A stretch of DNA of 27,132 nt from SHZL01 sp035292625 (GTDB lineage Bacteria > Pseudomonadota > Gammaproteobacteria > Xanthomonadales > SZUA-36), in the NCBI GenBank assembly GCA_035292625.1, contig DATDPS010000048.1:1-27132 (forward strand), written 5' to 3'. The notes beneath the pieces were generated by a model that did no database searches, had not been told where the DNA came from, and saw only the letters and a list, made by a program, of their open reading frames with translations. Shown here piece after piece: positions 14,938 to 22,999 of the stretch (positions are counted from its first letter, which is position 1; the number at the start of each line of letters is the position of its first letter). A program made the translations under genes and the position numbers.

Positions 14938-17380
14938 CGGCACATGTTTTCACTGCGGAGAAACCATTCCGGGTGATACCGAACTGGTGCTGGAAATCGG
15001 CGGCCAGATGCGCGCCGTGTGCTGTTCTGGTTGTCTTGCCGTCGCCCGCTTGATCCACCATTCCGGGCTGGAGAATTATTACCGGTTTCGCCAGCGGCTG
15101 GGCAGCAGGATTCGCCCCGATGTTGCGGCCCGGCAGGAAGCCTGGAAAACCGTGGATGACCGCATGAGCCTGTGGGGAACACTGCGCGCCGACGGCGACC
15201 GCGACCTGTTGCTGCAAACTGAAGGTATTCGCTGTGCCGCCTGTGCCTGGCTGATACGCAGCCACCTGGAACGTTCGCGCGGGGTGCGGGCGGTGCAGGT
15301 GGATACCGCCACCGGATTCACACGTATCACCTGGAACCCCGCTCAAACCCGGTTGAGCGAGATCGCCGCCGCTTTGTTCGGGTTGGGCTACACACCTCAT
15401 CTGCCGATTGCCAGCGAGGAAGAGGAGGGGCGGAGAACGGTTCGTCACGATTCGCTCAAGCGTGTAGGGGTGGCCGGGCTTGGCATGATGCAGGGCATGA
15501 TGTACGCCGTGGGATTGTATGCCGGGGATGCGCTGGGCATTTCATCTGCCGCCAAGGGCTTTTTGACCTGGGTCAGTTTGATCGTAGCCCTGCCAGTGTT
15601 GCTCTACTCGGGTCGGCCATTTTTTACCGGGGCCTGGAATGGCTTGCGCAACTCTCGTCCCGGTATGGACCTGCCGGTGGCGCTGGCCGTTGCCCTCGCA
15701 TTCTCCGCCAGTTGTGTCAATTTTTTCCGCAGTCAGGGCGAGGTCTGGTTCGACTCGGTAGTGATGTTCATTTTCTTCCTCTCCCTGGGGCGCCACTTCG
15801 AACTCGTATTGCGCCACCGCAACCTCCAGGCAGGATCGGCCCTGGCCCGCTTGATGCCTGAATGGGCCCAACGGCTCTCACACAGCGGCAGTGAAACAGT
15901 TCCCGCGGCAGACCTCGCCTTGGGAGACCGCGTGCGTGTGGCGATTGGTGAGCCGTTTCCGGCAGATGGTGCGCTGATCAGCGGAACGACCGAAGTGAAC
16001 GAGGCCTTGTTGACCGGCGAGTCGCAGCCGCGGTTGCGGCGACAGGGTGATTCGGTCGTGGCTGGAACGGTCAACCTGTCGCAACCGGTGGAGATGGAAG
16101 TCACCGCCGCTGGCAATGAGGCCACGGTGTCTGCGCTCGGGCGTCTGTTGCTTACCGCCCAGGCCCGCAGACCCGACGCCCAGGGGATGCCTTCCTGGCT
16201 GGTGCCCGTGTTCATCATCGCCGTCCTGGTGGCTGCCAGCGGTACCTGGTGGTACTGGCACCTGGCCCAGCCCGAAAGGGCTTTTCCCGCGATGCTTGCG
16301 GTGCTGGTGGCCAGCTGCCCTTGCGCCCTGTCGCTGGCCTTGCCCGCGGTTTATTCCGCAACCTGTCAACGGTTGATGAAAGCAGGCATTCTGCTCACGC
16401 GTGCAGACGCTCTGCATGACCTGCTGCGCGTCGATACCGTCGTTTTTGACAAGACTGGCACGCTCACCCGGGGCTATCCCGAAATCCAGCGCGTTCGCCT
16501 GAATACGGACCGGCCGGAAGTCGATCAGGAAGCTGTTCTACGCATCGCCGCCAGCCTGGAAGCGCATTCAGCGCATCCGCTGGCACGGGCCTTCAGTGCC
16601 GGTATGGGCGGGGCGCACGCCCGCGACGTTGTGGTCGTTCCAGGTAGTGGGCTGACCGGTAATGTCGGCGGTAAAATCTGGCGCATCGGCAATCCGCGTT
16701 TTGTTCTGGGCGATGATGCTGCTGGACAGGGCGCGGTAGAAAACGGCGCCATCTGGCTGGCCGACGAAAAAGGTTGGTGCGCGGTTTTTGAGTTGACCGA
16801 CGCCTTGCGCCAAGGCAGTCGCAACGCGGTCCGGCAGCTGTCATCAACCGGCAGGGACATACATATCTGTTCCGGCGATGCTGAACAGCCCGTCGCCGCG
16901 ATCGCGGGGTTACTGGGCATTGGATCCTGGCAGTCACGACTCGGAGCGGATGAGAAATTGCAGGTCATCCGTGCTTTGCAGCAGGAAGGATGCACCGTGT
17001 TGATGATCGGCGATGGCGTGAACGATGGCCCGGTGCTGGCCGCGGCGGATGTATCCATGACGGTCAAGGGTGCAGCGGAGCTGGCCAATAGTACCGCCGA
17101 CTTCATATTGACCACGGATTCCTTGGCAGGAGTGACGCAAGCCTTTGCCATTGCACGCCAGGCAACGCGGCTGGTGCGCCAGAATCTCGTTTGGGCACTG
17201 GTTTACAATGCCGGAGTGATGCCACTGGCCATGTCGGGAACGCTCAAACCCTGGATGGCGGCCCTGGGCATGTCCCTGAGTTCCTTGCTGGTGGTGCTCA
17301 ATGCGGCACGGATTTCCCGGCGCGCCGACGAGAGTTCCAGGCATTGCGCACTGCCTGGGGCACAGACACAGCATTCATGA
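14921..17380 (+). CDS. ccoI: CcoI (FixI), P1B-type copper-exporting ATPase for cbb3 assembly
   Basis: About 819-residue copper P-type ATPase that delivers copper for the CcoN active site. The N-terminus has a Cys-rich part (C-F-H-C and C-C-S-G-C) and a metal-binding domain with G-I-R-C-A-A-C. Eight or so helices are present. The ion-binding C-P-C is at residues 466-468. The phosphorylation motif D-K-T-G-T is at Asp510. T-G-E-S and G-D-G-V-N-D-G motifs are also seen. The start is uncertain, because ATGs at 14888, 14915 and 14921 are all in frame; I chose the last as the most family-like N-terminus. The stop overlaps ccoS by ATGA. Confidence 0.95.
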   Translation: MTETTDGTCFHCGETIPGDTELVLEIGGQMRAVCCSGCLAVARLIHHSGLENYYRFRQRLGSRIRPDVAARQEAWKTVDDRMSLWGTLRADGDRDLLLQTEGIRCAACAWLIRSHLERSRGVRAVQVDTATGFTRITWNPAQTRLSEIAAALFGLGYTPHLPIASEEEEGRRTVRHDSLKRVGVAGLGMMQGMMYAVGLYAGDALGISSAAKGFLTWVSLIVALPVLLYSGRPFFTGAWNGLRNSRPGMDLPVALAVALAFSASCVNFFRSQGEVWFDSVVMFIFFLSLGRHFELVLRHRNLQAGSALARLMPEWAQRLSHSGSETVPAADLALGDRVRVAIGEPFPADGALISGTTEVNEALLTGESQPRLRRQGDSVVAGTVNLSQPVEMEVTAAGNEATVSALGRLLLTAQARRPDAQGMPSWLVPVFIIAVLVAASGTWWYWHLAQPERAFPAMLAVLVASCPCALSLALPAVYSATCQRLMKAGILLTRADALHDLLRVDTVVFDKTGTLTRGYPEIQRVRLNTDRPEVDQEAVLRIAASLEAHSAHPLARAFSAGMGGAHARDVVVVPGSGLTGNVGGKIWRIGNPRFVLGDDAAGQGAVENGAIWLADEKGWCAVFELTDALRQGSRNAVRQLSSTGRDIHICSGDAEQPVAAIAGLLGIGSWQSRLGADEKLQVIRALQQEGCTVLMIGDGVNDGPVLAAADVSMTVKGAAELANSTADFILTTDSLAGVTQAFAIARQATRLVRQNLVWALVYNAGVMPLAMSGTLKPWMAALGMSLSSLLVVLNAARISRRADESSRHCALPGAQTQHS

Positions 17381-17562
17381 ACATGCTCTATGTCCTAATT
17401 CCCCTGGCGCTCGTGTTACTTGCGGTTGCCGCCTGGGCATTGCTCTGGGCCATCCGCTCCGGTCAATTCGATGATCTGGATTCGCAGGGCTGGAGCGTGG
17501 TACTGGACGATGACCAGAAGCCGCCGGCTGAGCAGCTTGAGGCTGAGGAGGAAAAGCCTTGA
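17377..17562 (+). CDS. ccoS: CcoS, cbb3 oxidase maturation protein
   Basis: 61-residue protein with one N-terminal helix at about residues 4-28. The family feature I-R-S-G-Q-F-D-D-L follows, then a short acidic tail. CcoS is needed for cofactor insertion into CcoN in Rhodobacter. The ATG overlaps the ccoI stop (ATGA). The stop overlaps the TTG start of the next gene, so the three genes are tightly coupled. Confidence 0.93.
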   Translation: MNMLYVLIPLALVLLAVAAWALLWAIRSGQFDDLDSQGWSVVLDDDQKPPAEQLEAEEEKP

Positions 17563-18269
17563 ACTCTTTGGATCCAGCGGTATGGCTGACTGCATTCATG
17601 GCGGGACTGCTGGGCAGCGGACATTGTTTTGCCATGTGCGGCGGAATTGCCGGCAGCCTTGGAGTGCTGACGGCCGCCGGCCGCGGCCCTTCAACCACGC
17701 GCGCGGCGCTGGACTTCAACATCGGCAGGTTGATCAGTTACGGCCTGCTTGGGGCATGCGGGGCGGGACTGCTGGGTTTCGCTGCTGAACTCACCCAGTG
17801 GCGTGCCCTGGGACAACTACTCCGCCTTGTCACAGCGTTGATGGTGGCACTCATCGGTCTGCGATTTCTGTTCAACTGGCCCGGCCTGGATATATTGGAG
17901 CGCATGGGGGCCAAACTCTGGAACAAGGTGTACCCCTGGGCCGCCAGAGCGGGCACTCGACAGGATGGGGTGGGGCGGTTGATGCTTGGTATGTGTTGGG
18001 GGCTGTTGCCTTGCGGACTGGTCTATACCATGCTGCTCACTGCCGCTTCGACAGGGCGGCTAATCGCCGGTGTAACAACCATGCTGGCCTTCGGCCTGGG
18101 AACGCTACCGTCCATGTTGGGGCTTGCCTTGGCCGCGCCCGGCCTGACCATGCTGCTGGGGGATCGCAGCTTTCGCCGCTTCGTGGGCTTCAGCCTGATC
18201 CTCCTGGCGCTTTGGATGGTGTTCACATTGGTCTTCGCTGGCCCTCCGGCGATGCACGCAAGCCATTGA
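17559..18269 (+). CDS. SafE/TauE-like (DsbD_2-type) membrane protein
   Basis: 236-residue membrane protein with about six helices. It belongs to the COG2836-type family often found after ccoS and annotated sulfite exporter TauE/SafE. Conserved Cys, His and Met residues cluster in G-S-G-H-C-F-A-M-C-G-G near residue 20 and C-W-G-L-L-P-C-G-L-V-Y near residue 147. This pattern suggests metal or thiol chemistry, perhaps copper handling for the oxidase, more than sulfite export; that is inference. The TTG at 17559 overlaps the ccoS stop and has GAGGAGG upstream. In many gammaproteobacteria an fnr/anr gene follows; here none does. Confidence 0.88.
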   Translation: MNSLDPAVWLTAFMAGLLGSGHCFAMCGGIAGSLGVLTAAGRGPSTTRAALDFNIGRLISYGLLGACGAGLLGFAAELTQWRALGQLLRLVTALMVALIGLRFLFNWPGLDILERMGAKLWNKVYPWAARAGTRQDGVGRLMLGMCWGLLPCGLVYTMLLTAASTGRLIAGVTTMLAFGLGTLPSMLGLALAAPGLTMLLGDRSFRRFVGFSLILLALWMVFTLVFAGPPAMHASH

Positions 18270-18823
18270 ACGGCCTTTGATCGATAGCAGAAGCCCGCTC
18301 CGCGGAGCCAGGAGCGATGCCGCGAAATCGTTGTGATTGCGCGGCCCTGTGTTGCACCGAAACGAATTGGTTTGTTTTTCTGCGCCCAGTGCCGCCGGGA
18401 AAGGCAAGCACACTACCGTTTGCCCCACCAGGCTGTGGCGGCTTAACATGTGTGATGCTAAGGTGTTACGCGGCTGTTGATTTTGGTGAGCGGAACCGTA
18501 TAAAGTGCACGATTACGAATATCCGGTCTGTCGAAACGATATGGCGACAGGCAGGTGACACCAGAAAAGCTATCGAAAGCTCTGCTGGTTTTGCAAACAA
18601 AGGCGGGCAAGGAAGATAGGTTTTCGGCCTCTGCGTCGTTGATCAAAGCTGAGAACGTTTAAGTACTGATACCTGATGGTAAGAATAAATCGACTTTTTG
18701 ATAATTGCGGTGTTACCATCTGCGCCGCCGGTGGTTGTCGCCACCGCGTCGCGGTAGGATTCATACCGAATTTTGTGCCCACGCAAGGTAGTGGACTTCG
18801 TTGACCAGGAGGCGTTTTTTGTC
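18270..18823. other. 554-base gene-free region before the TonB2-type operon
   Basis: No convincing gene was found on either strand; the open frames here have unlikely compositions and no ribosome sites. It contains a perfect 12-base palindrome, GCTCCGCGGAGC, at 18297-18308, close to a GGAGCGATGCCGCGA stretch. It also has one plausible sigma-70 promoter (18477-18504) and a small hairpin, CGGTGG/CCACCG, at 18729-18746. The 3' part is clearly richer in A and T than the flanking genes. If the promoter is real, the operon has a leader of about 300 bases. Confidence 0.6.
18477..18504 (+). promoter_or_regulatory. candidate sigma-70 promoter for the TonB2-type operon
   Basis: TTGATT at 18477-18482 (4 of 6 to the -35 consensus) and TATAAA at 18499-18504 (5 of 6 to the -10 consensus) are separated by 16 bases. 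They lie in the only long gene-free stretch upstream of the operon. No clear Fur box was seen beside them. Confidence 0.4.
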
Positions 18824-19612
18824 ATGACCCCGATCAAATCCAGGCTAGTAAAAACAGTCAGCCTATTGCTGACCATGGCGGCGCCGATGGTTCTGGCCGT
18901 GCCCGTCCAAGCCCAAACTCTGGACAATGTCGTTAACGCCCAGGTTGCCGTTGACAAGGAAGCAGCAGCGTCTCAGGACCGAATAAATGAGGTTCGCGAA
19001 AAGACGCAGGACGCCGCAGGCAAGTATGCCCAGGCCCTCGCTGAAACCGAGAGCCTGGAGAAATACAACGATCAGCTCGGCAGCCAGGTGGCAGACCAGC
19101 AAAAGGAAATGAATTCGATTGAGCGGCAATTGGTCGAGATCGAAACCACCAATCGCGAGGTACAGCCGCTAATGCAGAAGATGGTCGACACGCTGGAGCG
19201 TTTTGTCGCCCTTGACGTGCCGTTCCTCCTCGAAGAGCGCACCAATCGCGTGAAGTCATTGCAGGATCTGATGCCACGGGCGGACGTTGCCATTTCCGAG
19301 AAATACCGCCGCATCATCGAAGCGTATCAGATTGAACTGGAATATGGCCGCACCCTGGAAACCTATGAGGGACACATCGAAGATGCCTCAGGCATGCGCA
19401 CTGTGGACTTCGTGCGGTTAGGAAGGATTTCATTGATGTATCAAACCCTCGATGGCGCAGAGACCGGGTACTGGAATGCACAAGAGAAGAGATGGGTGGT
19501 TGATAACAACTACGCCCATGCAGTGTCGGAAGCGCGCCGAGTGGCCAAGAAAGACGGCCCCCCTGATTTGTTGAAAGTACCAGTGCCGGCTCCCCAGGAG
19601 GTGCGGTCGTGA
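18824..19612 (+). CDS. DUF3450 periplasmic coiled-coil protein (first copy)
   Basis: 262-residue exported protein. Signal peptide at about residues 1-27 (hydrophobic core followed by V-Q-A-Q). A long coiled-coil region at about residues 40-140 and a globular C-terminal part with the family stretch E-K-Y-R-R-I-I-E-A-Y-Q-I-E-L-E-Y-G-R and G-Y-W follow. This is DUF3450, often first in TonB2/TtpC operons of gammaproteobacteria; its molecular role is not established. AGGAGG at 18807-18812 supports the ATG at 18824. The C-terminus ends in a P-V-P-A-P motif shared with the second copy. It overlaps the next gene by GTGA. Confidence 0.9.
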   Translation: MTPIKSRLVKTVSLLLTMAAPMVLAVPVQAQTLDNVVNAQVAVDKEAAASQDRINEVREKTQDAAGKYAQALAETESLEKYNDQLGSQVADQQKEMNSIERQLVEIETTNREVQPLMQKMVDTLERFVALDVPFLLEERTNRVKSLQDLMPRADVAISEKYRRIIEAYQIELEYGRTLETYEGHIEDASGMRTVDFVRLGRISLMYQTLDGAETGYWNAQEKRWVVDNNYAHAVSEARRVAKKDGPPDLLKVPVPAPQEVRS

Positions 19613-21003
19613 GTAATATTCGTAAGCTGTTTCTGTGTGCGGCACTTGCTGCGCTGCCGTTCGCGTTAACTGATGCCTTTGCCCAGGATTCACTGGATTC
19701 GCTGCTGGATGAAGTGCGGACCGTTCGGGCTGAAGAGACCAGGGCCTTTGAGCAACGTTCCACAGAATTCAGTGCCGCCACTGCCGCCCAACAACAGAAA
19801 ATGCTGGCCGACGCCCAAGCCAGACGCGATGCACTGGCGCAAACCTCGAACAAGCTCTCGGATCAATTCTCGGCAAACGAGATCAGGATCAATGATGTCA
19901 GGAAGCTGTTGCGTGAAAAGGCAACCTCCCTGGGACTGACCGAGGTATTTGGCATATCACGCCAGGTTGCCGGAGATGCAGCAATCGTATTGCGGCAATC
20001 GTTGATAACGACGCAGTTCCCACCGCTCGCCGGCCAGCTGGATAGAGATGATTTCCTCCGTGAATATGCCGCATCCCAGACGACTCCCACCCCTGTAGAG
20101 TTGGAGCGTGTCTGGTTTGAGTTGCAGCGCGAAATGACTACAAGCGGCCAGGTGGCGAAATACACGACGAACGTGGTGCAACCGGGCGGTGAAGCGTTTC
20201 AGGCCGAAGTGATCCGTATTGGTCCATTTACCGCAACCTCGAACGGTAAATTCCTGTCTTATCTGCCAAACCTCAAGACCCTCAATGTATTCCCTCGCCA
20301 GCCGCCAGACGAGTTTTTGGGCTACGTCCCCAAGCTTGAATCAGCCAGCGGGGGTTATGTCGAGAGTGTCGTGGATTCCGCTCGTGGCGTGCTGATGTCG
20401 CTTTATGTGGAGCGACCCACCTGGGGCCAGCGTATCGAACTGGGTGAAGAGATAGGTTATGTCATTATTCTGGTTGGTCTGGCCGCGTCACTGGCATTCT
20501 TCGGCCAGCTGGTTTACCTGTTGATGGTGCGCATGGCCGTGGGCCGTCAGCTCAAGAGCCTGACCAAGCTGAGCAAAGATAACCCGCTTGGACGAGTCTT
20601 GCTGGCCTTCAAAGGAGATCCGAATCTGATCGAGCAGGATGCGGATATCGCCGAACTGCGTATTTCCGAGGCCGTGTTGCGGGAAGTACCGAAGCTGGAA
20701 CGGTTCCAGTCCTTCTTGCGACTGTCCGTCGCTGCTGGTCCGTTGCTGGGCTTGATCGGAACCGTAGTGGGCATGATCCTGACCTTCCAGAGCATCACCG
20801 AGTCAGGCTCGAGCGATCCCAAGTTGATGGCCACCGGTATCGGCCAGGCCATGATTGCAACAGTTCTTGGTCTTGGCATTGCCATTCCGCTGTTGTTTGC
20901 CAACGCCATACTCAACTCGCTGTCGAAAAGCGTGTCGCAGATTCTCGATGAACAGGCCGTAGGTATGCTGGCTGAGAGTATTGAGAAGCAACGCCGTGCT
21001 TGA
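19609..21003 (+). CDS. TtpC-like long MotA/TolQ/ExbB proton channel protein (first copy)
   Basis: 464-residue protein. Signal peptide at about residues 1-25. A periplasmic coiled-coil domain of about 250 residues follows. A helix lies at about residues 283-306. The C-terminal MotA/TolQ/ExbB domain carries A-G-P-L-L-G-L-I-G-T-V-V-G-M and G-I-G-Q-A-M-I-A-T-V-L-G-L motifs. This layout is that of TtpC, the extra ExbB-like component of Vibrio and Shewanella TonB2 systems. It probably works with the ExbB, ExbD and TonB that follow to energise outer membrane transport. The start is GTG, overlapping the DUF3450 stop. Confidence 0.9.
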   Translation: MSNIRKLFLCAALAALPFALTDAFAQDSLDSLLDEVRTVRAEETRAFEQRSTEFSAATAAQQQKMLADAQARRDALAQTSNKLSDQFSANEIRINDVRKLLREKATSLGLTEVFGISRQVAGDAAIVLRQSLITTQFPPLAGQLDRDDFLREYAASQTTPTPVELERVWFELQREMTTSGQVAKYTTNVVQPGGEAFQAEVIRIGPFTATSNGKFLSYLPNLKTLNVFPRQPPDEFLGYVPKLESASGGYVESVVDSARGVLMSLYVERPTWGQRIELGEEIGYVIILVGLAASLAFFGQLVYLLMVRMAVGRQLKSLTKLSKDNPLGRVLLAFKGDPNLIEQDADIAELRISEAVLREVPKLERFQSFLRLSVAAGPLLGLIGTVVGMILTFQSITESGSSDPKLMATGIGQAMIATVLGLGIAIPLLFANAILNSLSKSVSQILDEQAVGMLAESIEKQRRA

Positions 21004-21517
21004 ACAAATTCCACTAATCAATGGCGTAATAGAACTCGTTGATGACGGTGGGCCATTCGTCGGGCTGATTTTTGCCGCGGGCATACTGATGTGGACCATC
21101 ATCGCCGAACGATACTGGTTTTTCTTGCGCGTCCTCCCGCAACAGGCGAAGGAACTGCAAAAGGCATGGGATGCCCGTGAGGAGCACAGCTCATGGTGTG
21201 CCCGGCAAATCCGTCAGGCCATGATTTCCCGGCTCAACAGGGCCATGAACGCGGGCTTGCCGGTGATGCAAGTGCTGGTTCCGATGTCGCCATTGCTCGG
21301 GCTGATCGGTACCGTGACTGGCATGCTTGAGGTGTTTGATTCCATGGCACTGCGCGGTAATGCCGATGCACGTGCCATGGCAAGCGGGGTGTCGCAGGCG
21401 ATGATCTGCACGATGACCGGTCTCGCAGTGAGCATCACCGGGCTGTACCCAGTCCATTACTTCCGGACGCGCACCGCCCGGGAAACAGAACTATTGGCTG
21501 ACAGGTTTGGTGTGTAA
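20996..21517 (+). CDS. exbB: ExbB-type proton channel subunit of the TonB2-type system
   Basis: 173-residue inner membrane protein with three predicted helices, at about residues 18-40, 95-118 and 138-160. The conserved P-M-S-P-L-L-G-L-I-G-T-V-T-G-M and M-A-S-G-V-S-Q-A-M-I-C-T-M-T-G-L motifs of MotA/TolQ/ExbB are present. It is the short ExbB2 form, without the long periplasmic region of its upstream neighbour. I chose the GTG at 20996 (GAGAAG 7 bases upstream), which overlaps the end of the ttpC-like gene; a TTG at 20981 would add 5 residues. Confidence 0.9.
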   Translation: MLEQIPLINGVIELVDDGGPFVGLIFAAGILMWTIIAERYWFFLRVLPQQAKELQKAWDAREEHSSWCARQIRQAMISRLNRAMNAGLPVMQVLVPMSPLLGLIGTVTGMLEVFDSMALRGNADARAMASGVSQAMICTMTGLAVSITGLYPVHYFRTRTARETELLADRFGV

Positions 21518-21525
21518 TTAAAGCT

Positions 21526-21936
21526 ATGGGCATGCGACGCAGAAGTGAACAGGCACACGAATCTTCCCACGGCATCGACCTGGCGCCGATGCTGGACTTT
21601 GTTATCAACCTCTTGATCTTTTTTATCATCACTGCGGTGTTTGTGAAGGAGTTCGGGCTCAATGTGAACCGCCCGACCAGCTTTGAGCAAAACAAGCCAG
21701 ACGACGCGAAGAGCATCCAGATTCAAGTACTGAACAATGGCGAGATCTGGATCGATGGGCGCGCCGTGGATGTGCGCGCGGTGCGTGCCAACGTCGAGCG
21801 AATGAGCGCCATAAACCCCGACACCGGTGTATTGTTGCTCGCCAACGAGCAGGCACCGACCGGCACTGTGGTCGAAGTGGTGGACCAGGTTCACCTGGGT
21901 GGAATATATAACATCACGTTCAGCACATCGAACTGA
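21526..21936 (+). CDS. exbD: ExbD-type subunit, first of a tandem pair
   Basis: 136-residue protein with one N-terminal helix and a periplasmic domain. The helix carries the proton-path Asp24 in I-D-L-A-P-M-L-D-F-V-I-N-L-L. The periplasmic part has the usual L-L-A-N-E-Q-A-P-T-G-T-V-V-E-V-V-D-Q motif of ExbD. It starts 8 bases after exbB, at the ATG at 21526; a second ATG at 21532 is possible. A second, different ExbD follows 25 bases later. Confidence 0.92.
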   Translation: MGMRRRSEQAHESSHGIDLAPMLDFVINLLIFFIITAVFVKEFGLNVNRPTSFEQNKPDDAKSIQIQVLNNGEIWIDGRAVDVRAVRANVERMSAINPDTGVLLLANEQAPTGTVVEVVDQVHLGGIYNITFSTSN

Positions 21937-21961
21937 AGACATCGGCGACGAGGAATTTGAT

Positions 21962-22375
21962 ATGCAGGCTACGCGCCATACACCAGCAAGCGAGGACCAT
22001 GGCATTGATCTGGCGCCCATGCTGGATTTCACCATCAACCTGCTGATCTTTTTCATCATCACGACTTCTTTTATCAAGGAAGCGGGAATCACGGTATTCA
22101 AACCCGAGGCGATTACCGCGGAAAATAGGGATTCAGGCAACCTGTTGATCGCGGTACGGGAAAACGGCGAGATCTGGATGGACCGGAATCCGGTTGAAAT
22201 ACGGGAACTTCGCTCCCTGATCGAGCGCCTGCACATCGAGCGTCCTGATGATAGCGTAGTAATAATTGCTGACCGTGCATCGCGCGCCGGTGTCGTGGCC
22301 AAGGTCATGGACGAAGTGCGTTCGGGTGGAATTAAAGACATTGCCATCGCCGCCGATCCTGGTGCGGGCGGCTGA
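21962..22375 (+). CDS. exbD: ExbD-type subunit, second of a tandem pair
   Basis: 137-residue ExbD. It shares the H-G-I-D-L-A-P-M-L-D-F N-terminal segment and helix with the first ExbD, including the key Asp. The periplasmic part has clearly diverged (I-I-A-D-R-A-S-R-A-G-V-V-A-K-V-M-D-E in place of the first copy's motif). It is thus an old duplication with both copies intact. It starts at the ATG at 21962 with GAGGA upstream. It may form a heterodimer with the first ExbD or serve a separate TonB; this is not testable from sequence. Confidence 0.92.
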   Translation: MQATRHTPASEDHGIDLAPMLDFTINLLIFFIITTSFIKEAGITVFKPEAITAENRDSGNLLIAVRENGEIWMDRNPVEIRELRSLIERLHIERPDDSVVIIADRASRAGVVAKVMDEVRSGGIKDIAIAADPGAGG

Positions 22376-22399
22376 AGCGAAGCCAAGGAGAAGTTGGAC

Positions 22400-22999
22400 G
22401 TGAGTCTTCGTTTACCATTGGGACTGATTTTTGGAGCCGTATTCTCGCTGGTGTTGTTCTGGACCATGTGGCGCCTGGTCAGTGGGCCGATCGATATCGG
22501 CGAGATGCGGCAAGCGACGCGAGTTGAATTCACGCGCATGCGCCAGGACACTGAAGTTACTTCCAAGGATCAGGAAAAACCCCAGCCGGACAAGCCGCCG
22601 CCGGTTCCCGAGATTCCACAAATGAATCTGTCTTCTGGAAGCATAGACAACAATGTGGCGCAGTTAACCCCGATGGTCGATGCTTCAGGCGCCATGTCGA
22701 AGATGACCATGTCGGCGGGCTCCGATCGTGACATCATTCCCCTGGTGCGTATCAATCCGGATTACCCGCCCCGGGCGGTGAGTCGCGGAATCGAGGGATA
22801 CGTGATCGTGCAGTTCACGATTACCGCAACTGGAATGGTAAAGGATGTCATTGTTGTCGATGCGAAGCCGAAAGGAATGTTCGACGATGCGGCGGTGCGT
22901 GCGGTTCAACGCTGGCGTTACAACCCTAAAGTGGAAGAGGGCGTGGCGGTTGAACGTGTGGGGGTGCAGACCATGCTGACCTTCCACCTGGAGGAGTAA
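22400..22999 (+). CDS. tonB: TonB2-type energy transducer
   Basis: 199-residue TonB-family protein. One N-terminal helix at about residues 5-27. A short proline-rich spacer (K-P-Q-P-D-K-P-P-P-V-P) lies near residue 60. The C-terminal TonB domain has Y-P-P-R-A-V-S-R-G-I-E-G-Y-V-I-V-Q-F and A-V-R-A-V-Q-R-W-R-Y-N-P motifs. It would contact TonB-dependent outer membrane receptors, none of which is in this window. The short spacer is typical of TonB2. AAGGAG at 22385-22390 favours the GTG at 22400 over a TTG at 22394. Confidence 0.92.
   Translation: MSLRLPLGLIFGAVFSLVLFWTMWRLVSGPIDIGEMRQATRVEFTRMRQDTEVTSKDQEKPQPDKPPPVPEIPQMNLSSGSIDNNVAQLTPMVDASGAMSKMTMSAGSDRDIIPLVRINPDYPPRAVSRGIEGYVIVQFTITATGMVKDVIVVDAKPKGMFDDAAVRAVQRWRYNPKVEEGVAVERVGVQTMLTFHLEE

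Noticed and set aside
18317..18619. Open frame of 100 codons in the gap after the SafE-like gene
   Set aside because: No ribosome site, unlikely composition, overlaps the palindrome and promoter region, and no recognisable family.
21457..22566. 369-codon - strand open frame opposite the two exbD genes and tonB
   Set aside because: Its length reflects the codon bias of the + strand genes; no family motif or ribosome site is seen.
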